Source: Xiphias gladius (Eukaryota > Chordata > Actinopteri > Istiophoriformes > Xiphiidae). Taken from it: a stretch of 64,000 nucleotides of DNA. Below the pieces are notes generated by a model that did not search any database, had not been told where the DNA came from, and saw nothing but the letters and a program-made list of their open reading frames with translations. How positions within the stretch are numbered: position 1 is the stretch's first letter; each line of letters begins with the position of its first letter. The stretch lies in contig NC_053406.1 of assembly GCF_016859285.1 (NCBI RefSeq), positions 14,140,501 through 14,204,500 of the forward strand. Direction: 5' to 3'. The translations under genes and the position numbers were made by a program. Below are positions 1 to 32,965 of this stretch, piece after piece.

Positions 1-849
1 TCTGGCCTGATGGGAGCAGCTAAAACTCGCTAATGACAGGACACAGACTGACTGGACCTTGCAAATCATTCTCAAAATGTAGACAAGCTTTCAACGTTGT
101 GTCAATGATTTTAGTACCTTACTGCATATCTTACATAATACTGTATGTCAAATTATTCCTGTTCTGAGCTAACAGCCAAGGTTCTCTAACCCAGCCTCTA
201 ATGTCCAACCACATCTTACAAATGAAACACCAGTCTCTACAAAACCTCTCCAAAGTCCTGAACTTCATTAACTACTATTGTAAACTAATCATTGTAGATG
301 TCAAATAAAGCATGCACTGCAATTTCTCCCCCTACATTTAGTAAGAAGCTGATTTTGTTCAGATAGCTTAGGAGCAATTTGACATTTCAAGAGCAGCTGT
401 TTCCAAGTATTTCCTCTATGTTCCTCTTAGACCAAAATGTGCAAAGCAAAAATTGTTGAATAGCTTTGCCAGACTATCCCAAAACACTAAATCATCAAAA
501 AGTTCAAACTGATTCAATAAAAGAAATAATAAAAGTTGTTTCAGACAAGACATGTCATCATCATTATTGTGGGGAGTGTAGGAAAGCATCTGTAGGTTGG
601 AAGTCCGAACAGATTTAACCTCTGGCAAAATGTGGAAATGAATTCTGTCATACCCATTACTGATGTGTGCATGTGCGTACATGTATTTGTGTGTGATCCA
701 TATTTCCAGCTGAGAGTACAGCATTTGCGCTGCACAGTTTGCAGGCATGCAAAATATCTGTGCATTTGTCTTTAGAACAGAATATAGGTGTGCACAACAG
801 GTAAATTAACCATACCATTTCCCTTAAAGCTGCTCCAGTCATATGTTTG

Positions 850-1410
850 TATTAACAGTGGATCAAATGATTACGTTTCATGTGAAAGGTGTTGCTTCTA
901 ATGACAAACCCACAGATATATATCACCCGACTCTGGAGTTTTTTCTTCTCAGCTAATTGGTTTTGTTTTATGTCCCTCAACTTTACTATTTTGGTTCACT
1001 GTCACTCCTCTCCTCAGCATTGTTTCTAGACACAGCAAGTAGCTTTTTTTCAGTAAAACAGTTCCAGTAAACCCACTATACACTATCTGCCCTGAATGAA
1101 ATGGTAGACAGACAAAGTTTGCAACTAGGTAGCTGGTAAACATAGTGGAGTCTTTAGCAGCTTTAAAGCCAGATATTTTCCCTCAGGAGTTGGTGGAGAC
1201 TAAAAACAGAGCTAAAAGGGGAGTGAATTTTGGACTTACATTTGTCAGGTGGACACAAATATGACTCCAAATGAAGGTTGTGCCATGTCTGCTCAATATG
1301 TTAATCATTAAGTGTTTGCTAACGCATATAACATATAACACACATATAACACCTTAATAAGGTACAGCTTGTTGGACTGCCCCAAAGTTGCCAAAACATT
1401 CATTTCTGAT
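850..1410 (+). repeat. Dispersed repeat, copy 1 of 2
   Basis: The order of short conserved blocks is the same as at 17090-17450: GGATCAAATGA, then GACAAACCC(A/G)CAGA.AT.TATCACC.GAC, then CCCTCAACT, then a block ending in a CAGCTTGTT..CTGCC..AGAGTTGCC-like segment. Divergence is high and no open frame or terminal repeats are evident, so it is an old interspersed repeat of unknown class. Confidence 0.55.
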
Positions 1411-3128
1411 GCAGGTTGATTTCTGATGCATACTTATCCCCACACTACTCTTATCGGCTTTTTCTCTTCCTTTTGCATCTGCTAGGTCAGCTCTAAATAT
1501 CAATCTGACAGGGAAAAAAAGGATTCTCTCTCTCTATCTCTCCTCCACTCGCTCTTTCGATACCTCATTCCCACAGCAGAAGCACAAAAGGTTTACACAT
1601 TCATAAATATTATGCTATGTGCATGTATGTTGTACGTCATGGAAGGAGCCTTCCCCTGTGTGTTATGTATATGAATGAATGGCTTTTACACAGGGAATGG
1701 CTCCTCTCCAGGAAATCCATGACTGTACTTTCCAGAAATAGAGTATGACTTGCTTAAAGTGGAACTAATACATCAGTGACGAGTTCCAGCTGGGCTCAAT
1801 ATGATGGAGACCAGGTTGTACCTCCTGCAGCAAGGGCCGCTTGTGGCTGAACCTGTTCTCAAAGACACGTATGAATGCGGTTCAGCAATCTGGCAGATTT
1901 GATTTCCCACGCTACACTGTACATGCAAATTCAGATATGCATGTGTGCACAAATGTAAATACACCTAGACATGCATAGGCAGAGTGGCAGATAGAGGTGT
2001 AGGCGGCGTGACGCAAGCCGTATGAGTCACTCTGACACAAAGCCTGAGCTACAACACATACCATTGTCATAGTATTACCTCTCCAACAGGTTGGATGGAT
2101 TGCTGCTCCTCCTCCCCTCACTGGTAGGAAAAAAATGACCAGAGGTGAGGGCACAGATATGCCTTTAAATCAACAACTCAAGACCCTCTTCAGTACAAAA
2201 CTCTTCAGAAAATTTCTTTCAGGTTTATTAAAGACAGGGGTCCAGCAATGAAAATTAGTCGCTTTTTTTCTTTTTCTTTTAAACTCTGAGATATGTTGAT
2301 GATGTAAAAGGCTGTAACTATAGCAACACAACTCTGTCATCCAAGAGAAGCACCCCCACCATATTCCCATGTTGCATTTTCAGTGTTTCAGTGTTTCCAA
2401 AACCACATAAATAGGATGAAGGAGCAAAATCCAGTAAGACGATGAACAATTCACCTGTTTTTATTTAAGTATAATATCATTAGTACTACAATGTTACAGC
2501 CCATAAATCCACCACCTCAGGTCACAATTTGTAAGTCTCTGTCACTGTTAAAGATAGATTATGAAGATGTGTGTCACAACAAATCCAGTCAAATGAGGTT
2601 AATTCGTGTAGCTTAGTATCACATATAAATGTCTCAGAGGGCACCACATGTCCACATTACCAGCACTTATGATACCAGCCCAATGTGATCAAGAACAGGA
2701 CCAACTCCTGCAGCTCTACCAACCTCCTCCACAAGAGGGTGTAAAATCTGTACTTTGCCTCTACCTTGGAGAACTGTCAAGTGCATACCACACTTTTGCC
2801 CAATCCTGCTTGTCACATCAGTGGAAAACAAGACAAAATTGATAGCATGTTGCAGGACTTTCCAAAGATATGGATATCTTATTTGAATACAGATAAGACA
2901 GCAGCCTTGCCTGATAATTCATGGTGAAATGCCCACTCCTTCATGTTGCTCCACAGAGGAAACACAAAGCTATAAAGTTATACAATAATGAGTGTTGCCA
3001 AGGTGCAGTTATGGGATTTTCTATTTGTACAATTAGTATGGAATAAGGCATTAACACTGGGTAATGTTTGAGAATAATTGCCCTCCCAAACTGCTTGCAG
3101 ACTTTGTTAGCAAACACTACAGGAGCTT

Positions 3129-3130
<2 letters not shown>

Positions 3131-3190
<60 letters not shown>
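3131..3190. repeat. Compound (TC)n-(AC)n microsatellite
   Basis: A pure pyrimidine TC run passes directly into an AC run, about 60 bases in total, some 600 bases upstream of the aipl1 start codon. Confidence 0.95.
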
Positions 3191-3191
<1 letters not shown>

Positions 3192-3682
3192 ACCCAGATG
3201 GGAGACAGATGTTTAATAGACAAGGTCAAGGAGTCCATTCAGTAATTGTCTGCTCCACCATTTCTTAGTATTCACAGCGTTGTTCAGATCACCACATCCA
3301 CATAAATCCAGGAAATTTCCTCTAGAATGGAAACCATGTCCTTTTCTCACAGACCTGTTTATGTTTCTTTTCTTTCTTTCTCTCACACACATAATTGTAC
3401 ACACGCACACACACACACACACACACACACGTACATACACATACAAACACATACTGCAGTTCCGTTCTTGTGGTACATTCAACACATTTAGACTCTCCTC
3501 CCTTCCTATAAGGCACTCGTTATTTTTCTCTCATTCTGACTCCCTGTTTCTCGTCCTTTCTGGACGTTTCCGGGCATTCAGAGAAAGCGCTGATGATGAC
3601 GGACTAATACAAGAAGCAGCAGATGGATGATGAAACATAAGGAGAGGAGGAGAAGTTTCTAATCTCATTATCCCTACCTAAA

Positions 3683-3689
3683 CTAATCC
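3683..3689 (+). promoter_or_regulatory. CRX/OTX-type motif upstream of aipl1
   Basis: CTAATCC lies 112 nt upstream of the aipl1 start codon. TAATCC is the core bound by the photoreceptor homeodomain factors CRX and OTX2, which are known to drive AIPL1 in mammals. A six- to seven-base match is expected often by chance, so only its position makes it notable. Confidence 0.3.
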
Positions 3690-3800
3690 ACCAGGAACAA
3701 CACCTCGAAGTCATACATAACCCTGACACATATTGTATGATACACGCAGACATATACATTTATGTTAACATCAGGTGAGCAACACCAATAAACAAAAAAG

Positions 3801-9353
<5,553 letters not shown>

Positions 9354-9476
9354 CCAGGAGAGACTGTGGCTAAGGCTGGAGAATCAGTGAAGTAATGTGG
9401 TAAAGAAGAGTGAAGTTGTTAAATCAAAAACTCCATGCTTAATTTAACTTTACTTCATCTTACCCATCACTAAAAT

Positions 9477-9482
9477 AATAAA
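9477..9482 (+). terminator. Proximal poly(A) signal of aipl1
   Basis: AATAAA lies 124 nt after the aipl1 stop codon. Use of this site would exclude the foldback MITE that follows. A second AATAAA at 10159-10164 would include it. Confidence 0.45.
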
Positions 9483-9615
9483 AATGACCCTGGTTTCTTT
9501 AATCACTACATTATATAAACCCCACCCTTTCGTCCTGTCTTTCTTTTTCCTCCAAACCCTGATTGTGAATTCATTCAGTGATTTATGTGGGAAAATAATT
9601 CTTTAAGACTTTGTG

Positions 9616-10062
9616 TAAAGGAATAGCACATTTGTTTGCTTTTGTTGTCAAGAGTTAGATGAGAAATCCATACCACTCTCTGTACACTAAATACTGTATG
9701 CAGCTGGAGCCAGCAGCCGCTAGGTTAGCTTAGCATAAACAGTGAAAACAGTGGGAAACAGCTAGCCTGGCTCTGTCCAAAAGTAACAAAATCTGCCACC
9801 AAGCACCTTGAAAACTCATTACTTGACACAGTATATCTCATTTGTTTTGGAGAGGGGTTATGTGCTGCACTTTTCGTTGGCTGGATTAAACAAATAAGAT
9901 ATATAACAAGTTAATTAGTGAGCATTAGAGGTGCTGGTGGGTAGATTTTGCTTTGGGCAGAACCTGGCTAGCTGTTTCCCTCTGTTTCCATTTTTTAGAG
10001 ATGAGGCTTCTTATCTAACTCTTTGACATTGACATTTCCTAAAATGTCAAGGTATTCCTTTA
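9616..10062. mobile_element. Foldback MITE in the aipl1 3' UTR
   Basis: The element opens with TAAAGGAATA and closes with the complement TATTCCTTTA. The two halves are long imperfect inverted repeats. GGGAAACAGCTAGCCTGG and GTAACAAAATCTGCC in the left arm answer GGTAGATTTTGCTTTGGG and CCTGGCTAGCTGTTTCCC in the right arm. It has no coding capacity. A second copy with the same ends and arms is at 61730-62275. The type is a non-autonomous DNA transposon widespread in fish genomes; its superfamily is not decided here. Confidence 0.75.
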
Positions 10063-10158
10063 ATGCTGATTTGTAATATTGTTTTGTAATATTTCATTGT
10101 CATGTATCGAAGAAACTCATCCGACCATGCATCTGTCTAACCTTGAATGACTGCCACT

Positions 10159-10164
10159 AATAAA
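10159..10164 (+). terminator. Distal poly(A) signal of aipl1
   Basis: AATAAA is followed within about 25 nt by a T/G-rich stretch (TTTGCTGGTTTAAATGTG), the usual downstream element. It gives a 3' UTR of about 830 nt that contains the repeat at 9616-10062. Confidence 0.5.
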
Positions 10165-10199
10165 CTGCTGGAACAACTTTGCTGGTTTAAATGTGCCCT

Positions 10200-11716
10200 C
10201 TGTCAAAGAACTGAAGTAGTGGCTCTGCAGTTTTCTAAAGCATTATTTATAGTCACTCCCCTAGGTCTTGTAAGCACATTGCCCTTCCACAAGGTGGGGC
10301 TCTGACCACAATTATCCCTCTGTTTCAACCTGAACCCTGTGGGAGAAATGATCCTGAGCCTAAGCAGCATTTGCATCTTCATTGGGAGTCCAGAGGTTCG
10401 TAAAAATAAATGATCTGGCTCGTATCTTCTGCTTGTCCCCTTCTCGTCTTTCCTTTGTGCCAGCACTTGCAGCAGAGTATTACAAGGCGGTGAGGGACAG
10501 TGAGAAAAGTAAGAGGTGGAAGGAAACAGAGTGAGTATAATGCAAAGGGGGTTCTTATGACTAATACATATCCTCTCAGGGGTTTCTTGAAAACCAGATC
10601 ATTCGAACGCACTTGGATAAAATATTCGATCAACAATATTATATCTCGTCCAGCTCAGTTTCATTCAGAGAATCGCTGTCTGTTCTGTTCTCCCATCACT
10701 ACCAAAGGTCACAGTGCAGTGTAGCAGTCACTCTGGGAAATGAGGCTGATGCTAATGCACCAGTCTAACAAAGAGGAAAATCAATAGGAGCAGATAAAAG
10801 AAAAAAAAAAATCTTGACTAAACATTCAGGCAAGCATTCGGCCCATTACAACCACCTTTTCTGATGCAGTTCTTACTGCAGAGTCTTGGCTGATCTGAGG
10901 CAAGTAAATAAGGAGATTGAAAACGGTGGACTTTCAAAACAGCACTCATTATGCAATTTACCTCGAGGGAATCATATTTTTAGATCGGGGAAGAAAGAGA
11001 AAAAAACATCTTGTAACTCCGCACACCTGAATTTCCTCGCTGCCATTTAGAAAACTGGCCAATAGAGAGAGTTCACGCACGAAGTCGGGCTGTGCCTCTG
11101 GAAACCGTCAAACACGGGGCAACAGTAAATTCTGCATAGCAGCACAATCCGCCGCTGGCTTTCCTCCATAAACCACTGGTGCTGATGTTGAGAAGAGGGG
11201 AAGAAAGGGAGGAGGAGGAGGAGGGGGGAGGTGGAAGGGGAGGGTGTCCTGCGTCAAGTTAGCCAGAGAAAGCCAATTTCGTGCCGGAAGCATGACCATC
11301 GTGGTTTCAGAACAAAAAAATACAAAAGTTAAGCTATATGATCTTTACCCTGTGCTTTTCGCCGTTAAATCCGTGTGCTGTATCTGTTTTAAAGCTGGTT
11401 GTCTTTCAGTCTTATACAGCATATATCGTATCCATCTGGCAAATGATTGGTTCAAAGAAATGTCCATTGTGCGCCCAGTCACATAGCTTACGCTGGGAGT
11501 TATTGGGGGGTCAGTGTCTTGCATGAGGACACTTTGACCTGTGGACAGAAGGAGCCACAGTCTGAACCAGCTCCCCTACAATTACCAGCCGACCTGCTTC
11601 ATACCATCTGAGCTACAGTACATGTTGGCTATACAGGCTACATTTATGATAAGTAATTAATTATTATTAATTATTATTATTATTATTATTAAGTGTTAAG
11701 TAGAGTGACTGCATAA

Positions 11717-11752
<36 letters not shown>

Positions 11753-12039
11753 AGAATAAATACAGAGCAATTAATAAATATAATTTAAAAGCTAATTAAA
11801 AGCCTTTATAAAAATAAAGTTTTAACACAGGATACTGAGGTTGCTTGCCTGATTCCCTGTTACTCAAGCGAGGTGGAGCCCTGAGAGCAAGTGCCCTACT
11901 AGTCAAATAGGCTTTCATAAGAACAACAGTAATTATATTTGAATTTTATACAAATTAAATATGTTAAAAAGCTTACATTACTGTATTTTTAAAAGGCCCC
12001 TTGTTGGCAAATGGGGCTTTTATTTTGTGCTTCGTCAGC

Positions 12040-12040
<1 letters not shown>
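10200..12040. other. Intergenic region between aipl1 and trarg1
   Basis: No gene was seen. About 11490-11620 resembles a fragment of a dispersed fish repeat (GTCAGTGTCTTGC..GAGGACACTTTGACCTGTGGAC). 11646-11755 contains (TTA)n followed by (AAT)n, two complementary triplet tracts. 11200-11250 is purine-rich. GC content rises from about 12040 towards the trarg1 5' region. Confidence 0.55.
11646..11755. repeat. Inverted (TTA)n / (AAT)n triplet tracts
   Basis: A TTA/ATT tract at about 11650-11690 and a complementary AAT/ATA tract at about 11719-11748 are separated by about 30 bases. The single strand could form an AT-only hairpin. Confidence 0.85.
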
Positions 12041-27245
<15,205 letters not shown>

Positions 27246-27819
27246 CATGGAGGACCTGAGGGGGGAAAAAAAACCCCGTGAAACCGTGAAAGCCAAACCA
27301 CGGATGCAACTAGAAAAAAAGGCCCATTCCAAAAAAATGGAATATAACTCCTAACTTTATACCATGTTGTAATTACAATATGAACACCCTCAGAAAGCAG
27401 ACAATAGGCAACTCATGAGAGTAGGTATTGCAGCAAGTAAACAAATGAAAAAAATCATTCAGAGATGCATGCATTAGAATCCAGTAACATTTGCTTGACA
27501 AAAATAACCAAAAACCTGATGTAAACTTGTTCAGGTTAAAACAGAGGAGAAAGAAAATGCAGATTTGTATGAGGTAAGGAGAACTCATAAATGTTTCTTT
27601 TTGGAATAATGAACTCCTTCAGTTGAAGAGGATGATCTACGTATGAGAGAGTGAACAACAGACTTTTTCTATGTCTGGGATGCGGCTCCTTTGAAAATCG
27701 GAGTCTGGGTTTGGACTTCAAACTTTGGACAGCTGCGTATAATCCTCATATATTCCTTACCGAACCTGTTGCATTCAAAGCATATACAACTACAAATATA
27801 TATGAAATATGGTTATATG

Positions 27820-27965
27820 AACACACACATTATATATATATATCTATATATATCTATATGTCTATATATATATATCTATATATATATATATAGAGAGAGA
27901 TAGAAAGATAGAAACATAGAAAGATAGAAACATAGAAAGATAGAAACATAGATAGATAGATAGAT
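27820..27965. repeat. (TA)n/(TATC)n then (GATA)-derived 16-mer tandem
   Basis: TATATATC-type repeats run to about 27890. They are followed by AGAGAGAT and a higher-order array in which AGAAAGATAGAAACAT recurs three times before resolving into (GATA)n. It lies in the presumed trarg1 3' UTR. Confidence 0.9.
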
Positions 27966-29593
27966 GTACATTTTATAAAAATGTTTGTATGCCAAGTGGT
28001 GCTGGGTTTGTTAAGACTGTCACATTGGCTGCTTTGTCAGCACTTGGATTATTAGTGTAAGTTCAAGGGTTTGTGAAAAGGGGGCAGGGAATACGTTTTT
28101 TAATTTTTGTTATTTGTTATAATTTTTTGAACTAAAAAAAAAATGTAGACCAACTGCATGCCTGAATGACGATAACCTAAATTCTGCCTTCGTTTTGACT
28201 AGTTGTCTCTTCTATTATTAAGGAGTCAGAGAGGCTAACAGATTTGCACATGGAAGAATGATTTGTGTACATTATGTGAGTCCAGCCACTGTAGAATGTG
28301 TGAGGACTGTGAACTAACCCTCTATAAGCCCCCTTTTATGTCTCCGAAATCTCTTGAACCTTGTCTTGCTCTGGCAGAGACAGAGACGCATGCCAAACCT
28401 CCCACCATCTTTGAATTCCTTCTTTTCTTCTCACATCCTTTAATTCTTCACCACCAAACATAAGTGGCTGATCTCCTTCAGTTTTGCCTCTGTTCCTTCA
28501 TCTATTCCCTTAAAGTCAATTTTACATTTAACCTTTTACTACCTTTGTAAAACCACAGCTGCCCATTTACCATTACCATTCTTACATTGTTATACATCGA
28601 CTGTTAAATACCGCTGTTTCACTGAATGTTTTTTCCGCTCCTTGTATTGGTATGAAATGTATTTATATGGGAAAACATATATGCAATATGTACGCATGCG
28701 ATGGGCCAAACCAGCTTACACTCATTTATTTTTTGTAAATGAGCAGCCTGTGAGTTTGACTGAGAAACAAATAACATTTGAAGAATCTTTCTTTAAAATC
28801 CAAGCAAGACAGATTGTCTGTTTTTGTCACTTTATCAGAGAGAAGTCACTATATTAAGACCCTTCTGGATACACAGGACTGTTGTAATGACACATTACAG
28901 GCTTATGCTACAAGCACAGGTAACATCACTGTACGACCATGTAGCATCATATAAAGCTACAGCTTTTCTTTGGGCATCATGGGTTTTTGTTTTACTTCTG
29001 TAATCTAAATCAGGAATCATTTGGACAAAGTCCCTTTAAAGTTTTAAAAAGTGATGACGTGTTGAGTTCCAGTTGCTCTTTGTTTCAGGGCTCATCCAAG
29101 CGAAACAAGGAGAGAACCAGCTAATTACGACTGATAAGAAATTAAATTTATATATAAATAAAGTTTTAAACTGAACATCATCAATGTAAGGCTGAACAAC
29201 TGCAATCTGTCAAGTACTGACACTATATAGCACAATGTTTTGTGCAAAATGGTTCTATCGACTCCATTCCAGTTCATAGTTGTACATAAAAATCCCATTC
29301 TTTATCCAAACATCTGACAGTAGCAAAATCCAAAGATTCCTCATGTTTAATACCAAACTAAAGAAAAGATGTTACTTTACATTTCTGCCAAATGGAAGCT
29401 TATCTGTCATTTCCGTAGATCAAACCAAGTGCAGGCTACTGGTGGTCATGACTCAGCTGTCTAGCCTATAAGCACTGCTCTGTCAGTAAAACACTTCAAA
29501 CCTTCATTTCATCTCTCTATATTACTGTGTTTCTTTTGCAGTATATTATATGTGCCAGTTTTCATCTCTGTGGTGTACATTTTGCATGTCTGG

Positions 29594-29599
29594 AATAAA
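29594..29599 (+). terminator. Candidate poly(A) signal of trarg1
   Basis: AATAAA is followed by a T/G-rich stretch (TTCAAGTGTTGCCTTTTG) about 25 nt on. If used, the 3' UTR would be about 2.35 kb. No better exon or gene end is visible between 27245 and this point. Confidence 0.4.
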
Positions 29600-29839
29600 T
29601 GTTACCATGCATGGTTCAAGTGTTGCCTTTTGATGATACTGTTTATGAGGAGTTGTGCGTTTGCAGCCAGAAACAGGCAGAAATTAGTTTAGAAGACAAG
29701 AGACTACAGTCGTGTTAGCGGCTCTGTGAGTCTTCACATAGGCACAGCAGTGCTTTGATGTAAATACTAACATTTTACCATATGTAACATGTTTAGCTAT
29801 CTCAGTTTAACATTTTCCAGTTAGCACTAAGTAGAAAGT

Positions 29840-30210
29840 ACAGCTGAGGCTGATGGGAATGTCATTAGTTTGCAGGTATTCAATAATAAACCAAATTAGT
29901 AAACAAATTTAAAATTTTTACCCGATGATGGCGCTAGAGGAAAAGCCAGGGCATCACCAAAGTTATTACAATTCATCCTGGTAGGAACATGAATACTAAA
30001 GCCAAATTTCATGGCAATTCAATTGATAGATGTCGAGATATTTCTTTTTTTTTTTTTTTAAAGTCAACCTTATGGTGGCGCTAGAGGCAAATACAGGGAA
30101 TCACCACAGTCAGCAGGCTCCACCCCCTTGTGGATCATGAACATGTGTACAAAATGTCATAGCCATCCATTCACTGAGATATTTCGATCTGGACTAAAAT
30201 GGTGGGCCAA
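29840..30210 (+). repeat. Dispersed repeat with duplicated GGCGCTAGAGG motif
   Basis: This copy is in inverse orientation to 20085-20480. The motif TGGCGCTAGAGG..AA..CAGGG.ATCACC appears twice (about 29928 and 30075), and 30172-30200 ends with GAGATATTTCGATCTGGACTAAA. It lies just downstream of the likely trarg1 3' end. Confidence 0.65.
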
Positions 30211-32529
30211 TCGACTGTTCTGTGGGTAAGAAAGAGATGCCCGACAGATTAAGAAAAATAATTAAGAATTTCAATGATGCCAAATGGTAATGGACCAGAA
30301 AAGAGGTAGAAACATTGAAAGCATGTACTGTAAGTAAGCACAGTTTCTTTCAATTACCTCACATACATACAGGGGGTGGACACGATAAGAGCTACACCTG
30401 TACAACGTGATAGAATAAAATACTACAGTTGTGAATGTAGTATTCATGTTTCAAGTAGTTTTAATTAGACCCAAAGGTACTGATTAAACTCTTCGTTAAG
30501 GCTGCAGTCCGAGGTACTGTTGTATTGGATTACACTACAATGTACAGCTGTTGCTTTTATTATATCCAAACTCTGTACATACAGCAGGTCCTGATGCACA
30601 ATTGCGCCTCAGAGCACACAAACATCATTTATCATGGCCGCAACAAGTACAGACTATAGATAGGCAAGGGGGGGGGGGGAGAATTCATGGAAGATTTTCC
30701 ACTTTTAAGGCCAGCTCCCCCACATCTACACACACTGCAAAGTAGTGGCCTGATGGAATGCTGAAAACACAACAACCCTGACACATACAATCATGGGGCG
30801 GGGGGGCCGATAGAGGCCATTGTGTCATCAGACAAGTGATGCATCCCTGCTGTTTGTTTTTAAAAAACACTCCTCACAGACACAGAGGACCAGACTTCTG
30901 TCTTACATTTCAGCTGCTCTGAATAAAAAGTGAGAGGATCTGGTGCTTAGTTCTGCTTGGGTGCTGTTCAGTTTGAGTGGCTTAAATATTCAGGAGCTGA
31001 ATGCACCTCAGCACCTCTGCAGACTACTGACAGCGTGTACATGTCTGAGCCAAATTTACACTTCAGCACAGGGTTTCCCTCCTGAAGGAAGTAAGGTATT
31101 CAGGGAAACATGGCAGTGGTTGTCTGACTGCTGTAAAACAGAAAAGACTATTCCTTCGAAAATGGCAGCTAAACATAAAGATATTTTACAAAAACTTCAG
31201 ATTGTCAAGCTTCCTATACTTCCTATACTGCATCTTTCTTTGTGAGCAAGGCATCAAACTATGGTATGAGGCCAAAAAACCAAATGTATCCTCTTCAGTC
31301 CATTTAACTGAGACCATTTTATTTGGATTCCAGTCGAGTAACAGCCTGAAACTGTGAGACAAAAACACCCTCGATGGTTCTCACATAGCTGCCTTGCTTT
31401 CAGTTTCCTACACCCCCACCCACAAAGTAAGACTTTAATCTAATGAGTCTAACCCTGTCTGCCATCATTTCCTTCTCGGGTGAATGCTTTAGTTCCCAAC
31501 TTCAAATGCACATGTCAATGTTTTTTTCAGGTGGATTGAAATCAATAGGAAATCATCATCAAAGCTGGTTTGGTGTTGAAGTCATTTCATGTCTCTTTAC
31601 AAAAGACTGCGATGAATGCCATTATGTGACCTCAACAACACTCAACTGCCAGCCTGTAGAACTGATGGAGCGTCTTGGATAAGTGACCAAACCAAAAGAA
31701 AACGCAAACTGAGAAACAAAGTATTGCAGTTGCCTTCTACCTAATACTTTCCCATAGTCTACAAGTGATTATTGAAGATAGGTGTAATTAGCTGCTCTTG
31801 TGAAATCCAAAACTCATTCAATAACCGACTTTATATTGTGCATTTCAGTTATCTAACCCTTTTTTAAGATTAGACAGAAAGTAAATTGGAAATACTGATA
31901 TAAATGTCAGTGGGACTGGAAATAATGTTTGTTTTAATTATCACTTTGAAAAATGTCCATTGCAATTTCCCAGAGGCCTATGTGACATATTCAAATTGTT
32001 TGTTTTGTCTAACCATTACTCTGAAAACCCATAGATATTAAGTTTACTTTATTTTAGGAAAAGCAGCAAATTTTCACGTTGGGAAAGCTGCTGGGAATTT
32101 TTGTTTGAAAACTACTTTACCAATTAATCAACTGCCAAAATGGTTGCCGATTCATTTTCTGTCAAATCAGTTAATTCAGCTCTAAATGTAAATTCACTGA
32201 GAGCGAGTTCAAGGTGCTGACCATGAACCACGACGTCTGTGGTTCAAGTCTGGCCAAGGACCTTTGTTTCATGTCACTCACCATCTCTCTCTCTCCCTCC
32301 TCTCATGAAAAAATGGCTTCAAAATTTTTATCAAAATATGAAAATGAAGTAGAAAATAAGTTTTAAGAGCCCTGCTGTGGCATGCTAGTGGTTAAACTCG
32401 CTCCAAAATGAGAAGGCTCAATACACTTTTCAATAGAGTTCAAAACATAGATATTGTAAAATAAAATGTTTTAAATGTTCAGTATCTAGTGGTGTAACAG
32501 ACTTTTTTTGCACATACTGATATGAATAA
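30211..32529. other. Convergent intergenic region between trarg1 and gosr1
   Basis: No exon was recognised. Present are a G-run near 30669-30679, a C/G-rich purine patch near 30797, and at about 32205-32310 a degraded tRNA-related-SINE-like block (GTTCAAG.CTGGCCAAGGACC then CATGTCACTCACCATCTCTC). Confidence 0.5.
32205..32310 (+). repeat. Degraded SINE-like fragment
   Basis: A box-B-like GGTTCAAGTCTGG is followed by CATGTCACTCACC and a CTCTCTCTC tail. This order is typical of a widespread fish repeat derived from a tRNA-like head. The 5' head is too decayed for a tRNA call. Confidence 0.35.
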
Positions 32530-32535
32530 TTTATT
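32530..32535 (-). terminator. Candidate poly(A) signal of gosr1
   Basis: TTTATT on the + strand reads AATAAA on the gosr1 strand, about 430 nt after the gosr1 stop codon at 32966-32968. Confidence 0.35.
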
Positions 32536-32965
32536 AATTCACATTTTACAGCCCACAATGAACTATCCATCCCACTCCATCAATTAAAAAGGACCATTCA
32601 ACTAAAAATCCTTCCACCTGTGAAAAAGAATTATGCATCACACAGTCTCTTCAAGCTTTCAACGCCACAGAGTTTCTCTCCAAGTGACTTATCAATATAA
32701 TTTTTTTAAAATCTAGTCTTATCTGTACTTTAGGTCTCCACTCCCTTGTTGGCAGAAGAGCACCCAACCACCAGCCCTCCATCTGTCCCACTGCTAAATA
32801 CAAGTTCAGTATTTCATGTTGGCCAAATCTGTTCCTGTCCCAGAACTGAACCAACTGATGTCCTTCTGCTCAGGGGCCTCCAGGTTCCTGCTATCACTGA
32901 GCTCAGGCTCCACTACAAAGAGCAGATCAGTTCTGCTCCTTTAAAGATTTCACCGGGCCTGGCTT

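Larger units (their letters stand above)
1..3650. other. Upstream intergenic DNA, no gene seen
   Basis: No exon with recognisable protein similarity was found. About 850-1410 is a dispersed repeat (listed separately). 3131-3190 is (TC)n(AC)n and 3401-3430 is (AC)n. The remainder is AT-rich single-copy-looking DNA. The last few hundred bases presumably hold the aipl1 promoter and 5' UTR. Confidence 0.6.

Noticed and set aside
27890..27965. Possible CRISPR-like regular array
   Set aside because: Units are simple GATA derivatives without unique spacers, in a vertebrate intergenic context.
32205..32310. tRNA gene
   Set aside because: Only a box-B-like segment is present; there is no acceptor stem or anticodon loop, so a SINE fragment is more likely.
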